Shown in pieces: positions 32,495 through 45,486 of a stretch of 64,000 nucleotides of DNA (position 1 is the first letter of the stretch; each line of letters opens with the position of its first letter). The stretch comes from Pelecanus crispus (Eukaryota > Chordata > Aves > Pelecaniformes > Pelecanidae), in the NCBI RefSeq assembly GCF_030463565.1, contig NC_134653.1, forward strand, positions 32,735,150 to 32,799,149, in the 5' to 3' direction. The translations under genes were made by a program, and so were the position numbers. Under the pieces are notes generated by a model. The model did not search any database. It was given only the letters and a program-made list of their open reading frames with translations, and had not been told where the DNA came from.

Positions 32495-35400
32495 CTAGGT
32501 GGGAATGAAAGACAGCACAGTAGAAAGGCTTATTTTGTGAAGAGGTTTTATTTGGTCCAAGTGGACTTTAAGCAAATTTTATCACCTTTTCTTCCCCCAG
32601 CTCACACACGGTGCGTACAATAAATGCCCCATCCACATCCAGTCCAGTCAGGGATGAGGCAAACAACAATCTGTGAAGCAAGGTTATTTCCAGCAGAAGC
32701 AGTATTAGCCACGATACAAGGCCTTGGCAAGCCCCTGTCCAGAAGGCCGAGTTCAGTTTGGGCCATCCACACACGAAGATAATTGCAGTGTGAGAAGGAC
32801 CACAGAAGGACAAGAAGCATAGAGACTTTCTGAACAGACAATGAAAGAGTTCAGCTTGATTTGCTTCGCAAAGCTACACAAGAATGAAATGCCTGCTCTC
32901 AAACACAATGGAGATGAGTAAAGAAAGCCAGGGAGGGAAGAGAGGCACTTAAGTCAAAGGACAGTGCAGGTGCAAACACAAGAGTCTAAACTGATCCTGA
33001 GTAGTGTAGACTGAAAAATCAGGTCTCTAGACACAGGAGGTAGGAGGTTTTAGAATAACATCTGCAGATTTGCAGGTAAGAAACTAAACTGTCTTCAAGA
33101 AGGAATGTGCTTAATTTATGGAAATGGGCATTAGATACACACAGATAAAACAGCTGAGAACCTGACTACTCCTTCCAGGTCTCTTATCCTACATATGTGC
33201 ATGCACAAATGCATACACACAGCCTCAGTGTAACTGACTATCCTAAGCAGAAGGAATGGTGAAAGTAAAAAAAAATTCCATAAAACTGTAACCAGGTAAA
33301 ACATGGCAGCAGTAAAGACATTATTTGTGTGCGCTAGGGTGGAAAAATAAAGAAATAAAAGATGGGTGTTGCTTTCTGTTGGGGTGCTGAGCTCAGCTGC
33401 AGCAGTTGACAGTAAAATACATTCAGCAAAATTAACAAATGAGATCAAACAGGTCAGCAAGTGGCAAGTTACTGGGGAAAGAAGTTGTAGGAAAAGATCA
33501 GTCATTGCATCTGTTTGCCTATGACAGAAGTTATAAATAAGACTTCAGACTTGCCTATACTGTTGCAAAAGAGGAACTGAAGAGAAAAAAACTTCAAGAC
33601 CCCATGACCCAAGGACTGGCCAGCATCTGGCTGAGAGACTGCTGCATGAACACAGTAAAGATTTTTATTCTGGCTGTCCAGGTCTTTTGCTTGCCTAAAG
33701 AGACAGGCTGTAGTTTGGGGGAAGAAGGGAACTGCATGTGAACTCCAGAGTGGGTTATCATGAAGTGCCCTGCCAGAACAGCTGTAAGCCCAATCCTGAT
33801 GCCCCAGGACCAGGTACAAGAGCATCCATTTGTACTGGTCACATATATAACACAACAGAGCAGTAACTATTTTTAATATCTATTCTCGACCAGAGCTTTC
33901 GGTGTTTATGGCTCCCACACAGACTCAAATTCCCCACCCCAACACCTTTGAGACATGTGAAATCAGGTACTGATCTTTCCTCCTGTGCCTTATCCCTTCT
34001 GCTAGCAGAGACAACATTTGATAACGTTCTGGGCAACTCCTTGTTGAGGCAGAGAAATAACCATCGGGAAGAGGTGTGGAAGGCAAGCAGTATTTTCCGT
34101 TTAGCAAATTCTTCTCGTCTTCGCATCTTTAGTCACCTGTTGTCCTTTGAGCAGTGATTGAGTCCCTGACAAACCTGCTGGTGGGAGGAAAGCATGCCCA
34201 GGCACACTTTAGCAACCTAACAACTAGCTTACATTTTTACCAGATAATGTTAAAGCATATCTTAATGCACAGCCCACCAGAAGTATTAAAATTCACACCC
34301 AAGTCTGTAATAAAGGTTTTCCAGACCTCCTGCATAGGAATGGCCTTTAATTATTTAGTACCATTACACTGTATTAATGCCAGCTCTTTAAACCTTCTCT
34401 TGATTCCAGTTTACAGCACCTGCAAAGTGAACTTTTGCCTGGCTGGAGGCATGGGAGGAGTGCTCTCAGCATCTCAGCACTGCTTTTTCTTTCAGACAAA
34501 TGTTTTAAGTGCTCATTTGGAGAACAACATGAGTCACCAAGCTCAGATCATCCAGAAGTTTATCAGAAGTCATTTGGAGGCACCTTTCCCTTTCAGTTCA
34601 TTAACCTCTGCTCTTGAAGGAAGTGGGGAACATGCAAGCAACTGCTGATTAGTTTAGGGGTGGAGGTGGCTATTTAGAACTTTCTTGTAAGGTCTGGAGT
34701 CTCCTAAGACACCTGATTCCTGAACTACCTTTTGGTGATGGAGGCTCTTAACCTGAAAATCACTGCAATGGTGGCTAGGAATTTCATACTATTTTAGTAG
34801 ACTGTTTGCAAACAACTACAAATAACTGTCTTTTTCATCTCACTTGGAAGTCTTTCTCTAAAATGTTCTTTCTCTAAAATGAAGGCAGAAACGGGAGAGG
34901 GTTGAGTTTGTACAGCCCTCTGAAGAAGACAACAAGTTCTCCACATCATTTTGAGCTCTAAGAGAAGTCTTAGGGCTGTGACTTGCTTATTATCTTGAGT
35001 GGTTAGAGCCATTCCTGTCCCCAGCCACCCACTCTCCCCATGGCCCTTGAGCTCTCAGTCAATTACAAAAAAGCCTAACCACGATGAACTTACAGCCTGG
35101 CACACAGAGTAATACCAAAACCACGCTCATGGTCTTTGATAGACCATGACATAACTTAGGCACTCTGCAAGTAGCTACATCATGTCTGCAGCACAGACAG
35201 GCAGATGCTTTAAGGGTAGGATGAGTACAGCCACTCCAAAATGCACTGTCTCACTAGGACACTGGATTGCAAAAGCCTCTATATGCAAGCCTAGAAAGCT
35301 GGGGTGGGTGGGTGCGTTATTATTTATTATTTTATCCAGAGCGCTAATACAGGCTACACTATAACTGGTTTCCAAACAAGACCTTGAGCACCTCCAAAGT

Positions 35401-35814
35401 ACAGGCTACAGCCGAGCTATGTCACTTGGACCGCCACAGCCTGCACCTTGGTGCGGTGCTGCAGTAACGCGACTCTCCCACGCCCACATCCATGCTAGCT
35501 CAATCTGGCATTAGCAGGATAGCTCTACCCAGCAGTGCCTCAGGCTGCTGTTATCCCCACAGGATTAGGTTTTTTTTTTCCAGCTGGATACCTGACACTG
35601 CCTGCAAACCACAGAGCATTATCTATATGATGTTCAAAAGACAGGTGAAATAATCCCTTAAACCTAGCCATGAAGTACACAGCACACCGGTGCGGCTCCG
35701 AATGACACACAAAGACAATACACCGCTCGCAGCAAAGGGAGCTGTTTATCCCGTTTACCCCACAGATATATTCCAGCAACAAAGGGTCTCGTTACAAGAA
35801 ACCGAAGCACTTAC
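32495..35814 (-). other. PITPNM2: Intron between exons 9 and 8
   Basis: 3,320 bp. A 16-bp tandem duplication lies at 34851-34881 (TCTTTCTCTAAAATG core). Short frames on both strands, for example 34154-34648 plus, show no family signature. Confidence 0.85.
34851..34881. repeat. 16-bp tandem duplication
   Basis: TCTTTCTCTAAAATGT is followed directly by TCTTTCTCTAAAATG. Confidence 0.9.
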
Positions 35815-35885
35815 TTCAATGATGCTGAGCCTCTCCACGCTGGAGCCAACGCGGTACTCTGCTGATGTCTCATGATACAAGTCAC
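35815..35885 (-). CDS. PITPNM2: PITPNM2 coding exon 8 (linker, residues 392-415)
   Basis: 71 bp, acceptor GTGCTTCCAG, donor GTAAGT (strong). It reads GDLYHETSAEYRVGSSVERL then SIIE, similar to the linker I recall in human PITPNM2 before the central alpha/beta region. The phase runs from 1 to 0, matching exon 7 and exon 9. It was found only by looking for a frame bridge between the FFAT exon and the central domain, and no alternative bridge was seen in the 3.3 kb downstream. Confidence 0.93.
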
Positions 35886-36768
35886 CTGGAAGCACAGAAG
35901 TTTAAAATGTCAGCACTGCAAGATGCTGTTCGGCAAAGACGCTCTTCCGTAAAGACACTTGTGCCAATGCTTCTCAGCCTCTTCTGCCTCATGTCTCCTT
36001 AATTATTTCATCAAATTGCCCTCTCCCTCCCTCCTGCCTCCTCCCACCTGAGAAGCCTGGGCAACGCTGGGTCACTTATTTTCCAGCAATTTCTCATAAC
36101 CTCGGTAAGCGCTGAGGACATTAGAGAGCTCTTCTCTCATTACAACGATCCAGTATCGTTGCTTTATTAAGGATGGCAACAATGGGAAATCCCTGCACAA
36201 TTGTCAGAAATGATTGGTTTGTGGGAGAATAAAAGGAATTGCATGAACTATGCTGGGGGAGCAGAGATCTGATGCGTTCACACGTCTGTGCCTACACAGA
36301 CCGACTTTGTACCAGAAAGCTTAAGTGTCATCTTCCACTGTGCTGCCACACGAATCGATCTGGCTGAGGAGCCAGCTTCCTTTCAAAATTTCATAATGAT
36401 GAGCAGAAAATAAAACCGAGGCAGATACAGACAAGAACAAAGGATGGAGGCAAGAGGAAAGAAGAGTCAGGAGAAATTCAAGTCATTCAAGACGGAGCTG
36501 GAATATTTCATCATTATACGAGAAAACTTGGCTGTCACACAAAGGACCCTAACCAACACAGAAAATAAAAGAGAATCAAGAGCTATCCCAACTCCCACTG
36601 GGCAATTCTTTTCCAGCAGCACTGGGCAGTCATTTTTATGCTCTGTCTCAGCTTCTCCTTTTGTGAGATAAGGATAACAAGTTTTACCTTTTTCAGAATG
36701 TGGCTGTAACAATTGCCTGGAACTACTGTAAGACATCACATGCAGTTTTTACTTAAAAAAAAAATTAC
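35886..36768 (-). other. PITPNM2: Intron between exons 8 and 7
   Basis: 883 bp. A MIR-like fragment lies at about 36628-36715, close to the exon 7 donor; nothing else recognised. Confidence 0.85.
36628..36715 (+). mobile_element. MIR-like (CORE-SINE) fragment
   Basis: The run CTCTGTCTCAGCTTCTCC...TTTGTGAGATAAGGATAACA follows the MIR core (CTCTGTGCCTCAGTTTCCTCATCTGTAAAATG then GGATAATAA) with about one difference in four or five. Old, decayed, not mobile. Confidence 0.45.
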
Positions 36769-36873
36769 CCTGGACATCATCGCATTCAGGGGTTTCAATT
36801 TTATCCATCAGATCATTGGAACTCCATTTGGTTATTTCTTTCGGGAACATTTCCTCATTGTCAGACAAGTCCT
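36769..36873 (-). CDS. PITPNM2: PITPNM2 coding exon 7 (acidic linker after FFAT, residues 357-392)
   Basis: 105 bp, acceptor TTTTTTAAAG, donor GTAATT. The codons give EDLSDNEEMFPKEITKWSSN, then DLMDKIETPECDDVQ. The FPKEITKWSSNDLMDKIE stretch is conserved in PITPNM2 and partly in PITPNM1. A second AG lies two bases inside the exon, but using it would break the frame, and Glu357 of the FFAT motif depends on the first. The donor is weak (GTAATT). No domain is assigned here; the segment is probably disordered. Confidence 0.93.
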
Positions 36874-39800
36874 CTTTAAAAAACAGATGTTTTGAGAGTT
36901 ACACACACAAATATTTATACAGACAAGACCACAGAACAGAATTTTAAATAAAAATAAGGCCCCATAACTCTATGTAATCTTATCAACATTTGGATGGCTT
37001 AAGTCATAATAAAACATGATACTTTACCAGCTTTTGTTACATAGAAACCAAAGCACCTTTTGAAAAGTAAACAATATGTTTCAGTTGCATGTTTTTTAAC
37101 AAACAAAACTCCTAAAGTGTGGAAAACATGTGGAAACATGGAGTTTTAATGTTACCATTTCAGGTACCAAGTTTGACTTTTTTGTTGCCATACTTTCTGA
37201 TGATGCTAAAGGAGCCAGAATGCTCCAGTACAGGAGAGGACAAGGTAACGTTTGCCGCTGGGATCCTCCCAGACCTGTTTGAAAGCTTCAGGATGTCTCT
37301 GGGGGAAGCAGTGACAAGGATCGCTATTGTTAATAGGACCGAATACCTAAAAAGGCATGAGTAATAAAGGAAACGTGAACTCCCTAGGCTATCTTTAGCC
37401 CAATTTCCTTAAGAGATGAGACTTGTTTGGTCACAGAGTGCATGTGTCTGCCATTTCCCTCCTACCTCAGGATCTTCTGAATCCCCCGTCTCAGTTCAAC
37501 TGCAGTTGACAGAGCATAAGCATCCCAAAAATATTATGTTCTTAGAAGTGTAATTAAAAGGAAGAGACGTATAAAGGAGAGACCCTACAAAACACCCCAC
37601 AAGTAGTATCCAAACACAAGAAAGATTAATAGCCTTGCTCTATAGCAAACATCAGAGAAGTTGTGCCAGGTTAGGGGAGAAAGGAGGGCGTCAGGTGGGC
37701 GACGCTGGAAGGCAGGCTTGTGCCTTGTGCCCACGCCGCACGGTGCTGGGCTGCAGAGCCCTAATTCACCGCAGTGAAAGCCTGACACAGGCAGGAGCCC
37801 AGCCTTGCCTGTCCGCGGGCCTTGGCTGGTACATCCACACGGAAACAAGCAGCTGAGCCCTGCGGAGGCATCGCTGAGCAGGCCATTAGCAGCCGTAGCG
37901 CTGGAAGAATTCATCCCAGTGCCCCCAGCAGACCCCCCCCACACGCCTGCTGGCCTGGGCTAGGTTATCCACCATGTGTGGACTTCCCTGCAAGCGGCTG
38001 AGCTCGCTCTCAGCCCAAGCCTGAGCACAGGGCAGCCAGTCTGGAGCTGAGAAAGGGCTCACAAAAATGTTTATGTCAGACCAGAGGTCCCCAGCAGCAG
38101 CCTGACAGCTCCTTTATGGGGTGAGAGCACAGACCCAGCGCGCGCTGGGCAGGGCACCGCGCGGCCTCCACACCTCGTGCTTAATCCCGGCAGGTTCTTG
38201 GGAAGGAAACAGAGCCCCAGAGCTCCCGCCTGAACCCACGGGAAACCAAACAGCAGCAATGCAAGCCTTACGAAGATACCTTTGGTATGGGTTGCTAGTT
38301 CCTTTTTTGGTTTTTTTCCTCCTTTCTCTTTTCTTTTTTTACATTGAGGATGTATCTTTTACTGTTACAGAGGTTAAGTGCTATCTAATTTATTTATTGT
38401 TCTGCGCTTAGTATTTCTTTCCTGAAAATTTTGAGCTTGTACATTTAATAAAGTTATAAACATAATAATAACTGCAGTAATTACAGATGTCTTGAAGATC
38501 TAAAAGCTGTAATCTTCAGAGTCCCAGACTAGGATTCCCCCTTTCTTATCACTGTACAGTTACTAAGAAAATAATTAGTTGGAAGAATCCTAGGACAGGG
38601 AACAAAAAGATTATGAAATATATTCATCTTTTCAGCAAATCTGAACCGCAGCTTAAAAAAAAAAAAACCAACCATATATGAAGGGGATTAAGTGCAGAGC
38701 CAAGCAAAGACCAATTATTTTTAGGAGTTTCTATTTACACTTTGACCATAAAAAGAGAGTGACCTGGGAACTTTGCATCGGCACGCCACTTCCTTTTTCA
38801 GCTACAGAAAAAATCTGAGTAAATCCCCATTTCCCTGCACAAGGGAGTGCGGAGCTACCTGTTCAGAGCAAGTGGAAAGCACAAGCATGCAACACACACG
38901 ATGGCAGAGAATTAAGAGGGAGATCACACTCAAAGCTCCTCCAGGAACTTAATCTAAATATTAAACTTATTTCCTTGAGAGGTTTAATTACAGCCCTTAT
39001 TGCTGCTTAAGTGATCATTGAATAGGATATTACTCCCATTACTAGCATTTATTACAGGATAGATATTAGATATTACTGTATTTGTCACTATCTTTACCAG
39101 AGTGTGCCAGTGAATGAGGATGAGTGGGAAGCTGGCAACAAGAAAGCTTCTCAGGCTCAGGTTACGCCCACTGCACGGCGAGGAAATGTGTGTGTATATA
39201 TGGGAAGCGCTTCTGAGGAACTCTGCTCGGTGTTGACTCACATCCTGATCTGTGCCAGTTCCCATGGTACCCACCCCGCAAGCCTCCCCGGCAGGACGAG
39301 CTGCAAGCAGTGCTTCATCCCTGCCCACAGACCTGGAGCCGGGACATGTCATCTGCAGGCCAAGGGGCCACAAGAGGTCCCTCCCGAAGAGAGGGCTGTG
39401 TTGAACAGCACACACATCAAGGCTTCAACTCGTTAGCCAAAATCCCATCAGGCTAGGCAGACTTTTCAAACCCAACTGTGCAGATTGCAGAGGACAATCT
39501 GTACGTAAGTGGAGACACGCTGTGTGCTAGCAGAAGAGGAGCTGCTTTTTCTGTTAGCAAGCTCCTAGAAGTATTGCAACAGAGGTGCTGATATCAACTG
39601 CGGCACGAGGCTCGTTTTTTTTAATTCTCCTTCCAGGCCTGTTAGGAGCACATCAGGGATTCCCTGGGGGCCTGGATCCCAGGCAGAGCCGTCTATCTCA
39701 ATTTTATTACTGAGTAATTAAAAAGGCAAAAAAGAGGGTGGATAGCAATGATGCTGTTTCGATGACTCACTCCTCTTTTCTTGCATGTATATTGCTACAA

Positions 39801-40930
39801 TAAATCCCTTACATAGTTTTTGTACATGCTACATAAGTTAATAAATAGAGACAATTAAACTAAGCTGGCCCTTCTCCTTCCAGGCAAGAGACACATTCAT
39901 CCCCTGACTTGCACGCATCCTGGCCATTGAAGCTGCTGTTGTGCAAGTCACTACTCTACAATAGCATGCCACTTTCCACCCCAGAATTTGAGATGCATGC
40001 CTAAATACTTGATGCAAGAACTCTTCTAAAACATGATACTATCAATTTTTGGAGACTGAGCTTTAGCTGAACATCAGCGAAATCTAGCTGAACATCAGTG
40101 AAATTCTGCTTTACAAAACTGGGGCGTCATCTTCTAACAACTGCATTTCACAGAAAGGTCACCAACTTCATCAGCACATGTTGCGCATCTAACTTAGATT
40201 AGCATTACAAACAGAGAGAAGAGTCCATCTGTTGTCAGTAGAGACGGAGCCCTTCAGGCTTAAATACGCATTAAGTACAATATATAAAATGAGTGCAGTG
40301 GAACAAAGCTTCTTCACACACACATGAACAGAGAAAAAAAATAAACACAGCCTTCTCCTAATACTGACAGTCAAAATTACTTTGAGAATTCTGAAATCAA
40401 CACAGATTAATTTTGGCACCTGAAGTACCCTGTTGCATTCACTATTGTATGTCTTGGAATGGGAGAATAAGGAGTTAATAAGGGCAAACTTGGGTCTCTT
40501 CAGGCCCAGACAGGACAATTATTTATACCTCCTACTGATTAAAAAACAAATTAGAAAAATAATCAGTCACACTGAATCAGAATCATTAGGACACACCCAC
40601 AGTCCAGTTAGTATTGCTGAATTTTACTCACACTCATTTGCACCAGACAAAATACAACTCCTAAGGTTAAGACTGTTCAAGCTCCCTTCAAATAGATCAC
40701 ACTGAATCTGAAACGTTGCTGCGTTAAATATGAGAGTCTGCTGGGTGATGCTGGGGATGCTTGAAGAAGCTGCACTGATGCTGCATGTATCTTGGTTAGA
40801 AACGAAAAGACTTCAAACAAAGCAAAAAAAAGTCTCGCTTCCTTCCCCGCTCACCCCCCACCCTCATGCCTTCCGTTCTCTTACCCCACCGTTTCAGAAA
40901 ACAAATGATGGTGATTTAGGCTCCACGTAC
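36874..40930 (-). other. PITPNM2: Intron between exons 7 and 6
   Basis: 4,057 bp. It has a GC-richer patch at about 37680-38250 and a 21-bp tandem duplication at 40064-40105. No gene recognised; the frames near 38121-38411 and 39104-39436 are short and unassigned. Confidence 0.85.
40064..40105. repeat. 21-bp tandem duplication
   Basis: Two adjacent 21-bp units sharing TAGCTGAACATCAG and GAAAT; they differ at two positions. Confidence 0.9.
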
Positions 40931-41026
40931 CATGCGCATCAAAGAATTCATCATCTGAGCTGTCATCTGAATCTCTGGCAATGCTCTGCATCCTCCACTC
41001 GGAGATACTATGGCGTGAGGGACTTG
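40931..41026 (-). CDS. PITPNM2: PITPNM2 coding exon 6 (FFAT motif, residues 325-357)
   Basis: 96 bp, too short to stand out as an ORF; found by extending the frame from both sides. Acceptor TTTTTTCCAG, donor GTACGT. It reads SPSRHSISEWRMQSIARDSD, then DSSDDEFFDAH. EFFDAHE (residues 351-357, final Glu from the next exon) is a near-ideal FFAT motif preceded by an acidic tract, which in Nir proteins binds the MSP domain of VAP-A and VAP-B and tethers the protein to the ER. The exon is in frame by itself, so skipping it would delete VAP binding without breaking translation. Confidence 0.95.
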
Positions 41027-42221
41027 CTGGAAAAAACAAAAAAGCCTTATGCGATACGCTACCACGACAAGACAGAGAGTTCCCAACATGATCTTTGCTG
41101 GAGGAAGAGTCGTGTGTTCTCTATGAAAATTCACTGCTGCAATATTAAAAACACAAAACCCTGATGATGCTGGTGTGATGTCAGTGTACCGCTCTACAGA
41201 TCCTGTTTGTTTACTGTTGTTAGAACCTGCCAGCAAGATGCTACATTTAAGCAAGCTGTTTGTATCACTCTTATGCTATTTTGAATGGCAGCTATTTATA
41301 ATTGTTAGTAGGACGTGCAAAATCAGCTGGGTTTTAAAGTTTGCAATTAGGAAGGAAGCAGGCTGATTGGAAGCTTTCTTCGTGCCTCTAATCAGCACAC
41401 AAACCATGCCTCTGCTTCGCTAACTTTCGGGTGGGTAGCTAAGCAAAGCAGCCTGCATAGAAATAATCTGTTTTCTGGAAGGAAATTGCTTCCACACAAA
41501 TTGGATTAGAGATCTATTTAAACTTTAAACTTGAATGATTTAAACAACATGCTATCCAACTGCTTCATAGGGAGCTGTCAGAGCGGCTGTCCTGACGGAG
41601 CGAGGAGAAAACCCAACGGTCCTTTTGGCTCCTGTTTGCCCTCCTGTTCTCGCACCTAGCTGCACCCTTTCGTTTTCCCCTCCAGAGTTCCCTGTGCTAA
41701 ATATAAACGTATTACAGCTTTTCTTCTTTTTTCTTTCTCAGATATAGTTTAGCAATGATCCAGCCTGAACTCTTCTTGGCTGAACTTGTTACAGAACAGC
41801 TGCCTGCTGAAGGGAGCACTGTCCAGAGGACGACGAGAGAGGGGGGTTCTCCCCTCTTTCAGATAGTTCTTGCACGGCACACAGCACACACAAAGTGCTT
41901 GCAGCAGCCACCTAATGCTGCAAAAACCTGAGGAGACTGACAAATTCTCATTTAGCATATACAAAGACGCCGAAAGGTTCTGGTTACTGTGACAGCTGCA
42001 CAAGCCGTGTTCGTGCTATTGTTGTAACAGTGTTAAATCTGTAAGTCATATTCTTCTCATTTTGTTACCCGGTTGTCACATGGAAAGAGGATGGAGACCC
42101 TGTGCGGAGTCATCTAATTGCAGCTCAGCATTGGCTCAGCAGCCCCCAACTACCCCACCGCCCACCCCGTAGGGAGCAGCGAGCGAGGAGGTTGGCAGAG
42201 CAGAGCTAATTCACGCTGGAG

Positions 42222-42277
42222 TGACGTCAAGGCACTCGCATAATAGTTGCTAAAAATAGAGCATATAATAACATATG
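42222..42277. promoter_or_regulatory. CRE, MEF2 and E-box cluster in intron
   Basis: TGACGTCA (42222-42229) is a perfect palindromic CRE. CTAAAAATAG (42250-42259) is a perfect MEF2 site (YTAW4TAR). CATATG (42272-42277) is an E-box of the proneural bHLH type. A GC box-like CACCGCCCACCCC lies about 60 bases before the CRE. Function is inferred from sequence only. Confidence 0.4.
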
Positions 42278-42950
42278 GGATGGCGACAAGGGTCCTGCTG
42301 TCACCAGAGGTCTCGCTTGGATGGTATAGAAAGGACTGAGATCTTTTGGAGAAAAGGCGTTGCTTTTTTCAGCTGGAGGTAGCGGTAAGTTGAGACAGCC
42401 CTCCTTGCTTCCATATGTTAATATGCTGCCAGCGTGAAGAAGGATTAAAATATCTGCATGACGTACTTCCCAGCACATCACAATTCATTTCTTTCATTAC
42501 TTTTTCTTGTAAGAGCTGAGACATTCTGCAGTTTAAAAGAAATTCATGCTTTGCTACCAGTGAAAACCTTCAAGTGAAATCCTAAGAGATCCAAAAACTA
42601 CAGCTTCCAATAAACATGTCAGCAGTGGAAGAAGGGGTTCATAACAAAGAGCAGAATGAGAGACGGGTACATCGATATAAAATCCTGGTGCAAGCAAAGT
42701 AGCCAGCATTTTTATCTTTATACAATGATTTACGAAGCATCTGGTATGCTGTTCCCTGGGGCTCACTCCAGTGAGTCATCGCAAGGTAAAACTACTGCTC
42801 ATCTCTCATTCACCCCGTGATGAAATGGTAAATAAAAATGGAGACTCAACTTGCAATATTTAGTGCATATGAGAGATGGAGAAGCTTCACTCACCTAGAT
42901 GTCCCCTTCCACCATTACTGGAAGAAATGCTGCCCCTTGGGGTTTTCCAA

Positions 42951-42978
42951 AAAAAAAAAAATCAAGATTTTTTTTTTT
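42951..42978. repeat. A/T-rich near-perfect palindrome
   Basis: A run of A, then TC-AA-GA, then a run of T: a 13-bp stem with a two-base centre. It could extrude as a hairpin on either strand. Confidence 0.85.
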
Positions 42979-44011
42979 GCCCTCTTGCTGTTAAGAGCTA
43001 TTACCCTGCTATCAGCTGTGCTTGACTAAAAGGAGAGGGGGAACTGCTGAGGGTTCAAGCCTTCTGTCTGTAACTCGCTGGGGATTCACCCCTTTGTACC
43101 GAATGGTCCAAGGAAGAGTTTAGTACAGCAAAAAAAGGTGACTGCCTAGGGAAAGGTGAATGACAAAATTCAGGGCTCAAAGCTGAGTCCTTACAGGGCA
43201 TCCATATGGGGGGCTTTAACAGCAAAATCCTGAAAGCTTCCTGAATGGTATTTAAAAGGGAATATAAACGCAATCCATGGTCCCACCTAATCTCAGGCCA
43301 TGAGGTTTGGTCTCCGACCAGCTACCACACATCATCACCAGTGCAAGGCAGCAGCCCCCATCCACTTTTTTGGGGGTACCTGCCTTAGTCTCCCCGGTAG
43401 CTAATGAGGGTGCTTTGCTGTGTGAGCTACACTGCAGCACCCACGGAGCCAAACGCCCGCTTTTGGAATGGATGGCATGTAGCAGCGTATAAGCCCGGCC
43501 AAGGAGCACGGGGTGCCTGCTGTAGCTGCCTCCCGGAAAACGAGAGGCGGTTAACAGCAACCCACAGCCGGGCCGGTTCTGTGACACAGCAGACGAGCAG
43601 ACATCCAGAAAGGGAACACTGCTGAAGGACCAGGCCTTATAAAAGCCACCAGTGGCTCTTGGGTAACGAGGACTAACTCTCTGTGCCGCTGTTTGTCATC
43701 TTCTGAGACCCAACACTGCTAGCCAGCTGCTGCTGCTCTTCTACCATTTTTTCATAGTTTCTCTGCTTTTGAGATGGCAAAAATTCTGCCATGTGCCACT
43801 GAGTCACAGTTACGGAATGACTAGAAACATTCCCAAACCCATACCAGGTCACCTGAGAAGACTGAGCCTCCAACACCAGCAGAGAAGACCTCTGACTTAC
43901 AGGAGAAATACACATTGTCCCAAAGGTGCCAACCACAAGGAGACATGCTCCTACCTCCCAAAAGCCCAACCTCCCTGCAGTTCAGAAGAGCAGTCATCAG
44001 CAGCATCTTAC

Positions 44012-44335
44012 CTCCTCTCTTTGAAGATCGTGAGGACTTGGAAGAGGTGGACCACTGCTTGGTGAGCGATCTCCCAGAGGCTGTTTCACTGTCACCAGTG
44101 GCATCCTCTGTGTCAACAGGTGAAACTGTGTTGGCTTCAACATCCTTCTCACCAGGAGTGTCTTTGACACCGTGCTGCTCCGTATCATTTTCACTGCAGA
44201 ACTGGGCCATCTTCTGAGCCAGCATCAACTGTGCCTCCTTCTCCAGCTGCCGGATATCCTCAATGGTGAGCCCATACCATTCATCCTGCCAGCACCAAGC
44301 TTGCCGATGGGCACGGACCATGACCTTCCGCAAGC
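44012..44335 (-). CDS. PITPNM2: PITPNM2 coding exon 5 (end of PITP domain and acidic/Ser linker, residues 217-325)
   Basis: 324 bp, acceptor GGCTTTGCAG, donor GTAAGA. The first third closes the PITP domain (LRKVMVRAHRQAWCWQDEW, then LTIEDIRQLEKE). E248 in this stretch aligns with the PITP-alpha headgroup-contact glutamate. From about residue 258 the sequence becomes low-complexity and acidic, with many Asp, Glu, Ser and Thr, and no known fold. It ends with KQWSTSSKSSRSSKRG, a basic serine-rich segment that resembles a phosphorylated regulatory linker in Nir proteins. The linker is the least conserved part of the N-terminal half, so local differences from mammals are expected. Confidence 0.95.
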
Positions 44336-45486
44336 CTGCAAAGCCAAAATGCCCGTCACCAGTGCTACAAGCTGTAGGAATCGAGGCATTCTGTTCCCCA
44401 AAACCTCAAGACACTGTGGCAAGGATATTACAGTGGCATCAAAGACACAATGATATAAGCTGCAGTAAAGGACCTTCATATAGCAAGCATCAGGATGGCA
44501 GATTGGTCACTTCATGTACTTTATCTCCTCAATTCTGGCTACCCAACCATGCACTAAAAAATCAACCAGTCTTCTGTGACTGCTTTTAATTTGGCAAGGG
44601 ATTTCCTTATTCTGGATGGAGGACTTTGTTCTGTGACTGCCTGCTCCACCAAGGAGGAGCCATGCACAGACCACAATTGCAACTCCCATGAAGTTCTGGG
44701 AAGTTGTAACATTTGGATCTGGCCTTCAAAGTGAAGTATGTTCCCAGAAGGAGAAAAAAAAAAAAAAGAAAACAGAAAAAAAAAAAAGAAAAAAGCCAAC
44801 ATCAACAACAAAAACCACTGATGATTTTTTTTTTTTAACCAGGAGAGTTTCAAGTGGTTCCTTGATGAACACTACATAGCCCACCACAATTGTTAAATGA
44901 CGGAAGCACATCCCACATCAGCAGCGCTAAGACTAAAACCTCTCCTTTCCTTGGAAACCCGGTTTCCGCACCTGGTTTCTATATATCAGCGAAACAGCAT
45001 CACAGATACGAGCTTCTGAGATAATGGAATGGGAAGCAAAGTAAGGGAGGGAATAAAGATGCTGTATTTTGCAGATACCATCTGTCTTCTGCTGCATGAG
45101 CAAAATGAAGTGGGTAAAGCCAATTTAAAATATTTCAACGTATCACATATCTGAAAGGAAGAACTGTCTCAATATCAACACACAATGCTCCTGACCAGGC
45201 AACAGAAACTTTCCCCTGAGACTTAAACTTTTTGGCTAACATCATCATACCATCAAGACTTTTAAAACAGTAGAGTCACTCAGGATTTTCAACCAATATT
45301 ATTGCTTAAAAGCTCACGACAGGTCAAAGCTCTGAACTGCTATTTATTACTGATGGGAGCACACAGCAGTAATGGTGCTTTTAACAGCTTCTATAAATAC
45401 TGACAAAGTAATCCTCAGAAGCCCTTCTGAAAAGGGGAAGAAAAATAATAACAATAATAAAAAAAAAAATCAACGAATATTGTCCC

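Larger units (their letters stand above)
41027..44011 (-). other. PITPNM2: Intron between exons 6 and 5
   Basis: 2,985 bp. It contains a cluster of transcription-factor-like sites (42222-42277), a GC-rich CpG-containing patch just before it (about 42120-42230) and an A/T palindrome (42951-42978). No gene recognised. Confidence 0.85.

Noticed and set aside
37918-37935. Second CTCF-like site
   Set aside because: Only 11 of 14 core positions match and the local C run makes chance likely.
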